Positions 23,129 to 31,434 of a DNA stretch of 47,500 nucleotides are shown one piece after another. The stretch covers positions 1 through 47,500 of the forward strand of contig CALEDV010000052.1 in NCBI GenBank assembly GCA_937949555.1. Direction: 5' to 3'. Each line of letters starts with the position of its first letter. The first letter of the stretch is position 1. Origin of the DNA: an uncultured bacterium. GTDB lineage: Bacteria; Nitrospirota; Thermodesulfovibrionia; Thermodesulfovibrionales; Dissulfurispiraceae. Under the pieces are notes generated by a model. It was not told the DNA's origin. It made no database searches and saw only the letters and a program-made list of their open reading frames with translations. The position numbers and the translations under genes were made by a program.

Positions 23129-25176
23129 TGTTTGAGGCAATACTTAAAAGAAGCGATGTCCTCCTTGCAGTAGGGGTGGTTGTAATTCTCATATTTATGA
23201 TAATCCCCATCCCTCCTATTATATTGGACCTTGCCCTCTCCTTTAGTATTACCATATCAGTGATAATACTACTCATATCCTCATACATAGACAAACCACT
23301 GAAATTTTCATCCTTCCCTGCGGTGCTACTTGTGACTACCCTTATGAGACTTTCTTTAAACATCGCTTCAACCCGTCTTATATTGCTTAGGGGAGAGGAG
23401 GGGCTTGATGCTGCTGGCAAGGTGATTCAGTCCTTTGGGGAGTTTGTGGTAGGCGGCAACTTTGTGGTGGGTTTTATCATCTTTTTGATACTTGTAATCA
23501 TCAATTTTGTAGTCATTACTAAGGGATCTGGGAGGATAGCAGAGGTTGCAGCAAGGTTTACCCTTGATGCCATGCCAGGCAAGCAGATGAGCATTGACGC
23601 TGACCTTAACGCAGGATTAATTGACGAGAAGGAGGCAAGAAAAAGAAGGGATGATATAAGCAGAGAGGCAGACTTTTACGGCGCTATGGACGGTGCGAGC
23701 AAGTTCGTAAGGGGAGACGCAGTGGCTGGCATTATCATAATGGCAATTAATCTTATTGCTGGGTTTCTCATAGGGGTGCTTCAAAAGGGCATGCCAATTG
23801 CGGAGGCAGCTGCAATATACAGCATCCTTACTGTAGGCGATGGACTTGTCTCACAGATCCCAGCCCTTATTATATCTACTGCAGCAGGCATTATTGTCAG
23901 CAGACACGCTGCTGAATCCGATTTGGGTTTTGAGGTGTTCAAACAGCTCTTTGTTGATCCCAAGGTGCTCGCTACGGCCGCCGGCATACTTGCCTTCTTT
24001 GGAATTATCCCTGGACTTCCGCACATACCCTTTTTGATCCTTGCAGCCGCTACAGGCAGTGGGGCATACTTTCTGAACCGTTCTATAAAGAGCAAACAAC
24101 AAGAGGAGGCAGAGGAGGCCCCTCCAGCAGAACCAGTCCAACCGGAGGCGCTTGAGAGTCTTCTTGTCATAGACCCTATAGCCCTTGAGATAGGGTATGG
24201 TCTTATCTCTATTGTTGAAGAGGGTGGCACACTCCTTTCGAGGATAAAGGCAATCAGAAAGCAGATGGTCGCTGATATGGGGTTTATAATTCCGCCAGTC
24301 CATATTAAGGACAATCTTTCTCTAAAGACCACAGGTTATTCCATTCAGATAAAGGGCATTGAGGTTGCCTCAGGGGAGGTTGTGCTCAACAAATACCTCG
24401 CCATATCCCCTGGAGAAGGCACTGCAAAGATAGATGGTATTCCAACAAAGGACCCAGCCTTTGGACTTTCCGCCCTATGGATTGATGAAAAGGATATGGA
24501 AAGGGCGCAGCTTGAGGGATATACGGTAGTAGATGTTCCCTCTGTAATAACTACCCACCTGTCTGAAGTGGTAAAGGCACATGCCTTTGAACTACTGGGA
24601 AAACAGGATGTGCAGAAACTGCTTGACAACTTATCCAAGACCCAGCCAAAGGCAGTTGAAGACCTCATCCCCTCTCAGTTGAGCCTGACGGCAGTGCATA
24701 AGGTGCTCCAAAACCTATTAAAAGAGAGGGTATCTATAAGGGATCTGCAGACTATCCTTGAGACCCTTGCCGATTATAGCGTTGCTACTAAAGATACCGA
24801 TGTGCTGACTGAATATGTTAGACAGTCCTTGGCTCGCACTATAACCAAACAAATAATTACTCCAGAGGGTTCTATTGCAGTAATACTTGTAGATCCTCGT
24901 ATTGAAAGAACCATAATGGATTCCATACAAACCACGCCACAAGGCTCCTATCTGAGTCTTGACCCTTCTGTGGCAGACCGCATATCTGAGGGAATACGAA
25001 AGGCAGCAGAGGAAGGTTTAATGAAGGGTTATCAGCCTATTGTGCTTTGTTCTCCCACTATAAGGCGATTTTTAAAGAGGATATCCGAAAGGGTATCAAA
25101 CACCATAATGGTCATATCCCATGGTGAGGTTGCTCAAAACACCAAGATATATTCCTTTGCTACGGTAACAATATAA
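23128..25176 (+). CDS. flhA: Flagellar export protein FlhA
   Basis: The 682-aa FHIPEP-family protein forms the nonameric export ring. The N-terminal half is polytopic with the FHIPEP loop (RFTLDAMPGKQMSIDADLNA). A linker with acidic and Pro-rich sequence (near 325-340) leads to the four-subdomain cytoplasmic part that docks chaperone-substrate complexes (from about 345). It ends with the family-typical VSNTIMVISHGEVAQN region. Length is normal. flhF follows after 23 bases. Confidence 0.97.
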   Translation: MFEAILKRSDVLLAVGVVVILIFMIIPIPPIILDLALSFSITISVIILLISSYIDKPLKFSSFPAVLLVTTLMRLSLNIASTRLILLRGEEGLDAAGKVIQSFGEFVVGGNFVVGFIIFLILVIINFVVITKGSGRIAEVAARFTLDAMPGKQMSIDADLNAGLIDEKEARKRRDDISREADFYGAMDGASKFVRGDAVAGIIIMAINLIAGFLIGVLQKGMPIAEAAAIYSILTVGDGLVSQIPALIISTAAGIIVSRHAAESDLGFEVFKQLFVDPKVLATAAGILAFFGIIPGLPHIPFLILAAATGSGAYFLNRSIKSKQQEEAEEAPPAEPVQPEALESLLVIDPIALEIGYGLISIVEEGGTLLSRIKAIRKQMVADMGFIIPPVHIKDNLSLKTTGYSIQIKGIEVASGEVVLNKYLAISPGEGTAKIDGIPTKDPAFGLSALWIDEKDMERAQLEGYTVVDVPSVITTHLSEVVKAHAFELLGKQDVQKLLDNLSKTQPKAVEDLIPSQLSLTAVHKVLQNLLKERVSIRDLQTILETLADYSVATKDTDVLTEYVRQSLARTITKQIITPEGSIAVILVDPRIERTIMDSIQTTPQGSYLSLDPSVADRISEGIRKAAEEGLMKGYQPIVLCSPTIRRFLKRISERVSNTIMVISHGEVAQNTKIYSFATVTI

Positions 25177-25199
25177 ACAGGATTTAAGCAGGAGGCAAA

Positions 25200-26240
25200 A
25201 TGGAAGGCATGCAGGTAAAGAAGTTTGTAGGTCAGACCTTTAAGGAGGCCATGGAGGCAGTGAAGAAGGAATTTGGCCCAGACGCAATAATCATATCCCA
25301 TAGGCAGATCAAGAACGGCCCCCTTGGAATGTTCAAAAAAGATGCCATAGAGGTGACTGCTGCTATAGACAAGACTGTTGCAGCATCTCCAGATATGGTG
25401 AGTACTTCTGGTGGCACTGAGGAGATACTCCGAGAACTAAAGGGGCTTAGAGATGAGATTGGTTTTCTGAAGGAGACCCTAAGACCTGTAGTGCCGACTT
25501 TGAAAATTGGCAAAGAAAAGAGAGGCCTTTTCAACTTACTTATAAGACAGGGGGTGGAAACGCAGTTGGCTATTGTGCTGATTGAACGATCCCGCGAAAA
25601 CATAGACAGTCTAAAAAGGGTAATAAGCAATGATATGAAGGTGCAGGGCATATCCCCAGTAGAAGAAAGGGGGATGATATTCTTAGGTCCCCCAGGCGCG
25701 GGGAAAACTACAACCCTCTCAAAGATTGCCCACATGATACATTCCAAGAAGAGACCAGTGGGCATTATGACCCTTGAGGACAACCGCATAAGCACCATTG
25801 CACATTTTAAAGAGATGTCCAGGACTCTCCATTGCTCGATTAGGAGTGTCAGAAATATCAGCGAACTCCCCAAGCTCATTTACAAGGAGATAGGCAGGGT
25901 ATCTTTGCTGATTGACACACCTGGTTATGATTTCAAAGATACCCTTCAGGGACTTGCCGAGATATTCCCCTCAGGGTTCCCCTTGAAGAAGTGTTTTGTA
26001 ATGGACACCTCTATGAATGACCAGTCAGCGCTTAAGATTTGGGAGTCCTGTGCAAGTTATGGAATAGATACAATAGGTTTTACCAAGCTTGATCTGGCCA
26101 CCCATTTTGGGAGTCTTTATAATATGTCTATTATTACAGGCAGGCCACTGTCCTTTATGACTACGGGGCCTGACATCCCGCAGGACATAAGAATACCAAG
26201 CCCAGATTTCCTTGCAAGCCTTGTAGTTGGAGGTGTTTAA
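25200..26240 (+). CDS. flhF: Flagellar GTPase FlhF (SRP-like)
   Basis: FlhF is an SRP54-type GTPase that sets where and how many polar flagella are built. The 346-aa product has the N-terminal B domain (MQVKKFVGQTFKEAMEAVKK) and the NG domain with G1 FLGPPGAGKTTTLSKIA, LIDTPGYDF and GFTKLDLATHFG. It is slightly shorter than the usual 380-450 aa because the B-N linker is short. AGGAGG precedes the ATG. It overlaps flhG by one base (TAATG), as expected for partners that regulate each other. Confidence 0.95.
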   Translation: MEGMQVKKFVGQTFKEAMEAVKKEFGPDAIIISHRQIKNGPLGMFKKDAIEVTAAIDKTVAASPDMVSTSGGTEEILRELKGLRDEIGFLKETLRPVVPTLKIGKEKRGLFNLLIRQGVETQLAIVLIERSRENIDSLKRVISNDMKVQGISPVEERGMIFLGPPGAGKTTTLSKIAHMIHSKKRPVGIMTLEDNRISTIAHFKEMSRTLHCSIRSVRNISELPKLIYKEIGRVSLLIDTPGYDFKDTLQGLAEIFPSGFPLKKCFVMDTSMNDQSALKIWESCASYGIDTIGFTKLDLATHFGSLYNMSIITGRPLSFMTTGPDIPQDIRIPSPDFLASLVVGGV

Positions 26241-27049
26241 TGACAGATAACACCCCTAAAGTTATAGCAGTATCAAGCGGCAAAGGAGGAGTTGGAAAGA
26301 CTAACTTTGTGGTTAATCTTGCCACATACATAAGTACTCTAAAGAAAAAAGTTCTTATAATAGATGCAGATTTAGGGCTCGCCAACATTGATGTGCTCTT
26401 TGGCATAGCACCCAAGTTTAATTTAAGGCATGTGCTGCTCGGACAAAAAAGACTAATGGAGATCATAATAAACGGGCCTAATGGGATCATGATACTGCCT
26501 GCAAGTTCAGGGGTAAGGGAGTTGACCAACCTTAATAATTTTCAGAAGATACAGATGCTGTCAGAGATTAATTCCTTTGAACTCTCTGTTGATGTAATAC
26601 TGATTGATACAGGGGCAGGCATATCTGACAATGTGCTCTTTTTCTGTGGCTCTGCACAGGAAACTATTGTGATAGTAACCTCAGAGCCAACCTCTCTTGC
26701 CGATGCCTACGCCCTTATAAAAATACTTTCTAAGGATTTTGGAAAAGACCGATTTAGGGTGCTTGTAAATATGACCCGTTCTGAGAAGGAGGCCTTTAGC
26801 ACCTTCAGAAAGCTTGCTATTGTAGCCGACAAATTTCTCAATCTTTCCATAGACTATCTTGGTTATTTGCCCTATGAACAACATGTAAAAGATGCTATAA
26901 TTGCTCAAAAGAGTTTCATCTCCCTCTATCCTAACAGTCCCTTTGCTAAAAAACTCTATGGGTTGGGAGAAAAGATCTTAGAGATGAAGCCTAATGATTC
27001 TGAAGGTGGACTGCAGTTTTTCTTTAAGAAGGCGCTGAGAGTCGGATAG
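26240..27049 (+). CDS. flhG: Flagellar number regulator FlhG (FleN/YlxH, MinD-like ATPase)
   Basis: The 269-aa MinD/ParA-type ATPase has a deviant Walker A (SSGKGGVGKTNFVVNLA, about 12-28), an IDADLGLANIDVLFG switch and LIDTGAGIS. FlhG limits flagellar number by stimulating FlhF GTPase and, in several bacteria, by binding the sigma-54 activator FlrA/FleQ through its N-terminal helix. The N-terminal DQA-type FlhF-activating helix is not obvious here: the protein starts only about ten residues before the P-loop. fliA starts 10 bases after the stop. Confidence 0.93.
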   Translation: MTDNTPKVIAVSSGKGGVGKTNFVVNLATYISTLKKKVLIIDADLGLANIDVLFGIAPKFNLRHVLLGQKRLMEIIINGPNGIMILPASSGVRELTNLNNFQKIQMLSEINSFELSVDVILIDTGAGISDNVLFFCGSAQETIVIVTSEPTSLADAYALIKILSKDFGKDRFRVLVNMTRSEKEAFSTFRKLAIVADKFLNLSIDYLGYLPYEQHVKDAIIAQKSFISLYPNSPFAKKLYGLGEKILEMKPNDSEGGLQFFFKKALRVG

Positions 27050-27059
27050 GGAGAATCCT

Positions 27060-27785
27060 TTGGGAAAGAAAAGAGAGATTGACCGGGAGAAGATAATTCA
27101 GCAGTTCCTTCCCCGTGTAAAGCATTACGCTAACCGTTACAATTTTGGACTGCCCCCCGAATTGTCTATAGAGGACCTCATTTCCGCTGGTATTGTAGGT
27201 CTACTGGAGGCAGTAGAACGTTTTGACCCTTCCAAGAATGTGAGCCTCAGCACCTTTGCTGATTTCAGGATAAGGGGTGCCATGATAGATCAGATCAGAT
27301 CCATGCAGTGGGCTTCTAAAGATGCCCGTAAGAGACTGGAGGATGTAAGAAAGACTTACAACGATTTAGAGAAAGAACTGAACCGTTCGGCCACTGACGA
27401 GGAGGTGGCAGAGAGGATGAATATGAGCTATGATGAGCTTTACAAAACCCTCTCAATCGCTAACAAAATGAGCATCCTCAGCCTTGAGGAGATCAGTGTA
27501 GTTACCGATGGAAAGCCTATAGACATCCTTGAAATGATTCCAGACAGACAGGGCAAAGACATTATAGAGGAACTAAATCTAAGGGAGATGCAGCAGGCGC
27601 TTGGGAGGTTTATTGAGGAACTGCCAGAACATGAGAGGCTTGTCATCACCCTTTACTATTACGAGGAGCTTACTATGAAGGAAATAGGAAAGGTGCTCAA
27701 CCTCAGTGAGTCCAGGATATGTCAACTCCACGGCAAGGCGATCATATTGCTTAAAAATAAGTTAGAGGCATTCTTAAAGGACTAA
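27060..27785 (+). CDS. fliA: Flagellar sigma factor sigma-28 (FliA/WhiG family)
   Basis: This 241-aa sigma factor directs late flagellar and chemotaxis promoters. Region 2 is seen in NVSLSTFADFRIRGAMIDQI and RSMQWASKDARK. Region 3 follows with RSATDEEVAERMNMSYDEL, and the region 4 HTH in ELTMKEIGKVLNLSESRICQ. The start is TTG at 27060, with GGGAG about 7 bases upstream. No ATG is available near the N terminus, and the weak start may limit its level. It is the last gene of the fliL operon, so sigma-28 supply depends on the sigma-54 promoter. Confidence 0.95.
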   Translation: MGKKREIDREKIIQQFLPRVKHYANRYNFGLPPELSIEDLISAGIVGLLEAVERFDPSKNVSLSTFADFRIRGAMIDQIRSMQWASKDARKRLEDVRKTYNDLEKELNRSATDEEVAERMNMSYDELYKTLSIANKMSILSLEEISVVTDGKPIDILEMIPDRQGKDIIEELNLREMQQALGRFIEELPEHERLVITLYYYEELTMKEIGKVLNLSESRICQLHGKAIILLKNKLEAFLKD

Positions 27786-27934
27786 GAGGCACTAATTAGT
27801 TCAGTTGTAAAGGAAATGTCTTGCGTGAATAAGTTCACACAGTATGATATTATTACCTAAAGGCAAAAAAAACAGTATTTGTATATAATAGCGATGTCTT
27901 TATCATAGATCTTGTGTTTAAGGGGGCTATAGAA
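27786..27934 (+). promoter_or_regulatory. Intergenic region with possible sigma-70 promoter for the chemotaxis operon
   Basis: This gap of about 150 bases separates fliA from the HEAT gene. TATAAT at 27884-27889 is a perfect -10 box, but no good -35 lies 16-18 bases upstream. A predicted start near 27896 would leave a leader of about 40 bases. I found no GG-N10-GC element and no sigma-28 match better than 5 of 8, and no terminator hairpin followed by T residues. Confidence 0.35.
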
Positions 27935-29779
27935 TTGAAAAACATAAGAAAGATAATCGGAAAACTCAGCAACCAGGACCCTTCTGTCAGGAGGATGGCT
28001 GCTGAGGCCCTGTCAGAGGGAGACGAAAGGGCTATATATCCCCTTATAAAGGCGCTTCATGATGATAATGCTGGGGTGCAGGATGCTGCCATGAGGTCCC
28101 TTATAGCCATAGGCTCTGAAGAAGTGGCCTACATGACAATACCATTGCTTAGGGAAAATGCCCTCTTAAGAAACACTGCCCTTATTATACTCACTGCTGT
28201 TGGTAGTAAGGCAGTGCCTCTGTTGTATACCTGTTTATCTGACAAGGACGACGACATAAGGAAGTTTGCCATTGACCTCTTTGGGGACATAAGAGAAGGA
28301 GTTGACCCTGAGAGGGTAGCGCCCTTTCTGAAAGACCCTAATGCTAATGTAAGGGCTGCAGCGGCAAAGACCCTTGGACGGCTTGACTACAAAGAATCAA
28401 TACCAAGGCTGATTGAGTCCCTTCAGGATGAGGAATGGGTCTGTTTCTCGGTGCTTGAGGCATTAGGTGATCTTGACGCTAAGGATGCAGTGCCTGATAT
28501 TTGCAGGCTTTTATATAGCGGCTCTGAAACAATTGTTTATGCTGCCATTGAGACCCTTGGCAGGATAGGTTCAGACAGTGCAATTCAGCCACTGCTGGAT
28601 TTTCTATCGAAGTCGCCAGAGGAACTCAAGTCTGCCATTATAAAAAGTCTTGTTCAAATAGGACTACCTCCAAATCTTCCAGATATATGTTGCCACCTCA
28701 TCTCTATGTTTAAGGAAGGAGACTGGGAAGACAAGGAGATCGCCCTAAAGGGCATTCGGTCCGCCAACTGCACAGAGGCAGTGCCTTTGCTTGTAGATAT
28801 GGGCGGATACCTTGACCCTTCGTTGCCTGAAAATGAAGACAAGATACCCCTAATAAGAGAGGCCCTTTTAAACATAGATTCTGAGAGAGAGCTGCTGAAA
28901 CTACTTGAATCGGAAGAGATGAAGTTCAGGGGCAAGGCTTTAGCTATAGAGATACTCGGTGAACTTAAGAGCAAAAAGGCTATTCCGAAGCTTATAGGGT
29001 ATCTTGATGACATGAGGCGTGACCTAAGGAGGGCATCGGTAGGCGCCCTTGGACATATAGGCGAACCTGAGGTAGTAGAACCTCTCCTTCATGTATCCAG
29101 AAGGGATATAGATTCTCATGTGCGCAAGGCAGCAGTTGGCGCCCTCGGTAAGATGCAGGCAAAGGAGGCCTATGTGCCCTTGATCGAGATGCTCGAATAC
29201 GAAAAGTACTATGACATAATCGAGGCTATTGTCGATGCCCTTTTGAAGATAGACCCTGAGGCCTTTTTATCAGACACCGAAAACTATAGCAAGAATGTGC
29301 GTAGCGCAATAGCAAAGAATATTAGAGACATAGCTACATTGAACAAGCTTGCTGATGACCCAGATAAGCAGATCAAGGTGCTTGCCATACAAAGTATAGG
29401 TAAGACTAATACCCCAGAGGCAACAGAGATTTTGATAGGGTTTCTCAAGGAGGCAGACCCAGACATAAGGAAGTCTGCCCTTGTGGGGCTTGCAGAGTCT
29501 GAGTGTTGTTGCCAGGAGATATACGATGCCCTTGATGATAGCGATGATTGGGTTAGGTTTTACGCCTTACAGACCCTGATGGTCTCATGTCAGGGGCAGA
29601 TAGATATCGCTACCATAACTAAACTACTTAAAGACCCCTTTGCACCAATAGTTATGGCGACCATAGAATTGTTAAGAGAAATAGAAGGACAGGAGGCCTA
29701 TGAGGCATTACTCTCTATTCGCGAACATCCCATTGCAGAGATTAGAGACAAGGTAGAGGAGGTACTCAGTCAGCTATGA
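27935..29779 (+). CDS. HEAT-repeat protein at the head of the chemotaxis operon
   Basis: The product of about 614 aa is made almost entirely of HEAT/PBS-lyase-type repeats of about 31 residues. Examples are SVRRMAAEALSEGDERAIYP, NVRAAAAKTLGRLDYKESIP and DLRRASVGALGHIGEPEVVE. Such solenoids bind other proteins; there is no catalytic motif, signal peptide or membrane segment. I prefer TTG 27935 as start because AAGGGGG (27920-27926) lies about 8 bases before it; an in-frame GTG at 27914 has no ribosome binding site. The stop overlaps the cheR start (ATGA), so it is co-translated with chemotaxis genes. It may scaffold the array or organise other Che proteins, but this is inference from position alone. 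Confidence 0.8.
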   Translation: MKNIRKIIGKLSNQDPSVRRMAAEALSEGDERAIYPLIKALHDDNAGVQDAAMRSLIAIGSEEVAYMTIPLLRENALLRNTALIILTAVGSKAVPLLYTCLSDKDDDIRKFAIDLFGDIREGVDPERVAPFLKDPNANVRAAAAKTLGRLDYKESIPRLIESLQDEEWVCFSVLEALGDLDAKDAVPDICRLLYSGSETIVYAAIETLGRIGSDSAIQPLLDFLSKSPEELKSAIIKSLVQIGLPPNLPDICCHLISMFKEGDWEDKEIALKGIRSANCTEAVPLLVDMGGYLDPSLPENEDKIPLIREALLNIDSERELLKLLESEEMKFRGKALAIEILGELKSKKAIPKLIGYLDDMRRDLRRASVGALGHIGEPEVVEPLLHVSRRDIDSHVRKAAVGALGKMQAKEAYVPLIEMLEYEKYYDIIEAIVDALLKIDPEAFLSDTENYSKNVRSAIAKNIRDIATLNKLADDPDKQIKVLAIQSIGKTNTPEATEILIGFLKEADPDIRKSALVGLAESECCCQEIYDALDDSDDWVRFYALQTLMVSCQGQIDIATITKLLKDPFAPIVMATIELLREIEGQEAYEALLSIREHPIAEIRDKVEEVLSQL

Positions 29780-30612
29780 GCACCCCAGCCCCAATGAGTG
29801 TTGAGACATTCAAGCAGATAAGGGATTTTATATACGAAAAGAGCGGTATCTTTGTCCCTGACAACAAGAAGTACTTCCTTGAAAACAGGCTTGGCAGGAG
29901 GGTGCAGGACAAGGGTCTGAAGGGCTATGACGACTATGCCTATATGCTCAAATTTGGCACTGACAAGGCAGAGATATCCAAACTCTTTGACCTGGTCACC
30001 ACCAATGAGACCTTCTTTTTCAGAGAGCCTCAGCACTTTGAGGTCTTTGGCAAGGACCTGATGGCAAGGATAATCCAGGAGAATACATCCTCGGGCAGAA
30101 AGGATATAAAGATATGGTGTGCCGCAAGCTCCACAGGGGAAGAGCCCTACACAATAGCTATAGTGCTTCAGGAAAAACCAGAATTGGTGGGCTTTAGGAA
30201 GGAGATATATGCCTCTGATATAAGCGAGTCGGTCCTTACCTCTGCAAGGAACGCTGTTTACGGCTCCTACGCTATCAGAAACATCCCAGAGGCATACTTG
30301 AAGAAATACTTCACAAACACCAATAACAACTATGCTGTTTCACCGAGCATCAAGTCTATGGTAAAGTTCATGAAAATAAATCTATTAGATGACAAAGATA
30401 CAAAGGCTATAAGGGGCGCGGATGTAATATTCTGCAGGAATGTGCTTATATACTTTGATGACAAGGCAAAGCAGAAGGCTGTATCGCTCATGTATGACGC
30501 CCTTAGGCCTAAAGGGTATCTCTTTGTAGGCACCTCAGAGAGTTTACATAATATAACGAGGGCATTAAAGCCTGTAGTAATAAACAAAGTAGTCGTTTAC
30601 CAAAAGACATAG
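29776..30612 (+). CDS. cheR: Chemotaxis protein methyltransferase CheR
   Basis: CheR methylates receptor glutamates using SAM. The 278-aa product has the N-terminal all-helical CheR domain (FKQIRDFIYEKSGIFV), the TNETFFFREPQHF segment, the SAM-binding WCAASSTGEEPYTIAIVL and the IFCRNVLIYFDD motif. No TPR or pentapeptide-binding extension is present. Its ATG overlaps the HEAT gene stop. Confidence 0.95.
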   Translation: MSTPAPMSVETFKQIRDFIYEKSGIFVPDNKKYFLENRLGRRVQDKGLKGYDDYAYMLKFGTDKAEISKLFDLVTTNETFFFREPQHFEVFGKDLMARIIQENTSSGRKDIKIWCAASSTGEEPYTIAIVLQEKPELVGFRKEIYASDISESVLTSARNAVYGSYAIRNIPEAYLKKYFTNTNNNYAVSPSIKSMVKFMKINLLDDKDTKAIRGADVIFCRNVLIYFDDKAKQKAVSLMYDALRPKGYLFVGTSESLHNITRALKPVVINKVVVYQKT

Positions 30613-30640
30613 TAAATTCATAGGAAACAAGGAGTCTGAG

Positions 30641-31033
30641 ATGAGGATACTTGTTGTTGATGACGATAAGACCACCAGAAAGCTATTGAGCCTATATTTG
30701 AAGGGTAAGGGGCATGAAGTTATAACAGCAGAAAATGGGCTTGAGGCAATCGAAAAGGTAGGTACTGAGGGCATAAACCTTGTGGTTACGGACATGAACA
30801 TGCCCTACATGGATGGAATAGAGCTTGTCAAAAACCTTAAGGCTGATCCTGCCTCTTCGCAGATTCCTATAGTTATGGTTACTACTGAGGCCGATGAAGA
30901 GGAAAAGAAGAGGGCCTATGAAGCTGGGGTTGATGATTATCTTGTCAAACCCACAAATGCTGAACAGATAAATGCAAGCATAAAAAAGATATTGAAAAAA
31001 ATATTCAGAGGCGGAGGTGATCCAGATGTTTAA
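30641..31033 (+). CDS. Single-domain response regulator (CheY-like)
   Basis: This is a 130-aa stand-alone receiver domain. The acid pocket is VVDDDKT, the phospho-acceptor Asp is in [13 protein letters not shown], the Thr is in VMVTTEADE and the Lys in DYLVKPTNA. It lacks the close similarity to the motor-binding CheY shown by the next gene, and so may act as a phosphate sink or control another output. AGGAG precedes the ATG. Its last codons overlap the start of the next CheY gene by eight bases. Confidence 0.9.
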   Translation: MRILVVDDDKTTRKLLSLYLKGKGHEVITAENGLEAIEKVGTEGINLVVTDMNMPYMDGIELVKNLKADPASSQIPIVMVTTEADEEEKKRAYEAGVDDYLVKPTNAEQINASIKKILKKIFRGGGDPDV

Positions 31034-31430
31034 TACTGCTTTGAAGGTGCTGGTTGTTGATGACTTCCCCACCATGCGCCGTATTGTAAAAAACCTTCTC
31101 AAGCAGATCGGTTTTGAGAATATTGATGAGGCTGAGGACGGGATGATGGCATTGCAGAAGTTGCAAAAAGACAAGTATGGACTTGTGGTATCCGATTGGA
31201 ACATGCCAAACATGGAGGGTATAGACCTTATCAGAAAGATAAGGCAAGATGCTGCTCTCAAAGATACGCCTTTCCTTATGGTTACTGCTGAGGCTGAAAA
31301 AGAGAAGGTCATAGAGGCAATCAAGGCTGGCGTTGACAATTACATTGTGAAACCCTTTACGGCAGAGGTATTGAAGGAGAAATTGGAGAAGATATCTGAC
31401 AAGAGAAAGTCTCTTAAGGCAGGGGGATAG
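31026..31430 (+). CDS. cheY: Chemotaxis response regulator CheY
   Basis: This receiver is very close in pattern to enterobacterial Che[70 protein letters not shown] and YIVKPFTAE. It should bind FliM when phosphorylated by CheA. I choose ATG 31026 because GGAGG (31013-31017) lies 8 bases upstream. An in-frame GTG at 31017 would add three residues and overlap that site. The start lies inside the end of the preceding receiver gene. Confidence 0.93.
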   Translation: MFNTALKVLVVDDFPTMRRIVKNLLKQIGFENIDEAEDGMMALQKLQKDKYGLVVSDWNMPNMEGIDLIRKIRQDAALKDTPFLMVTAEAEKEKVIEAIKAGVDNYIVKPFTAEVLKEKLEKISDKRKSLKAGG

Positions 31431-31434
31431 GTAA

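Noticed and set aside
27816-27840. Sequence with TAAA...GTGAATAA after fliA considered as a sigma-28 promoter
   Set aside because: The spacing is two bases short and the -10 matches only 5 of 8.
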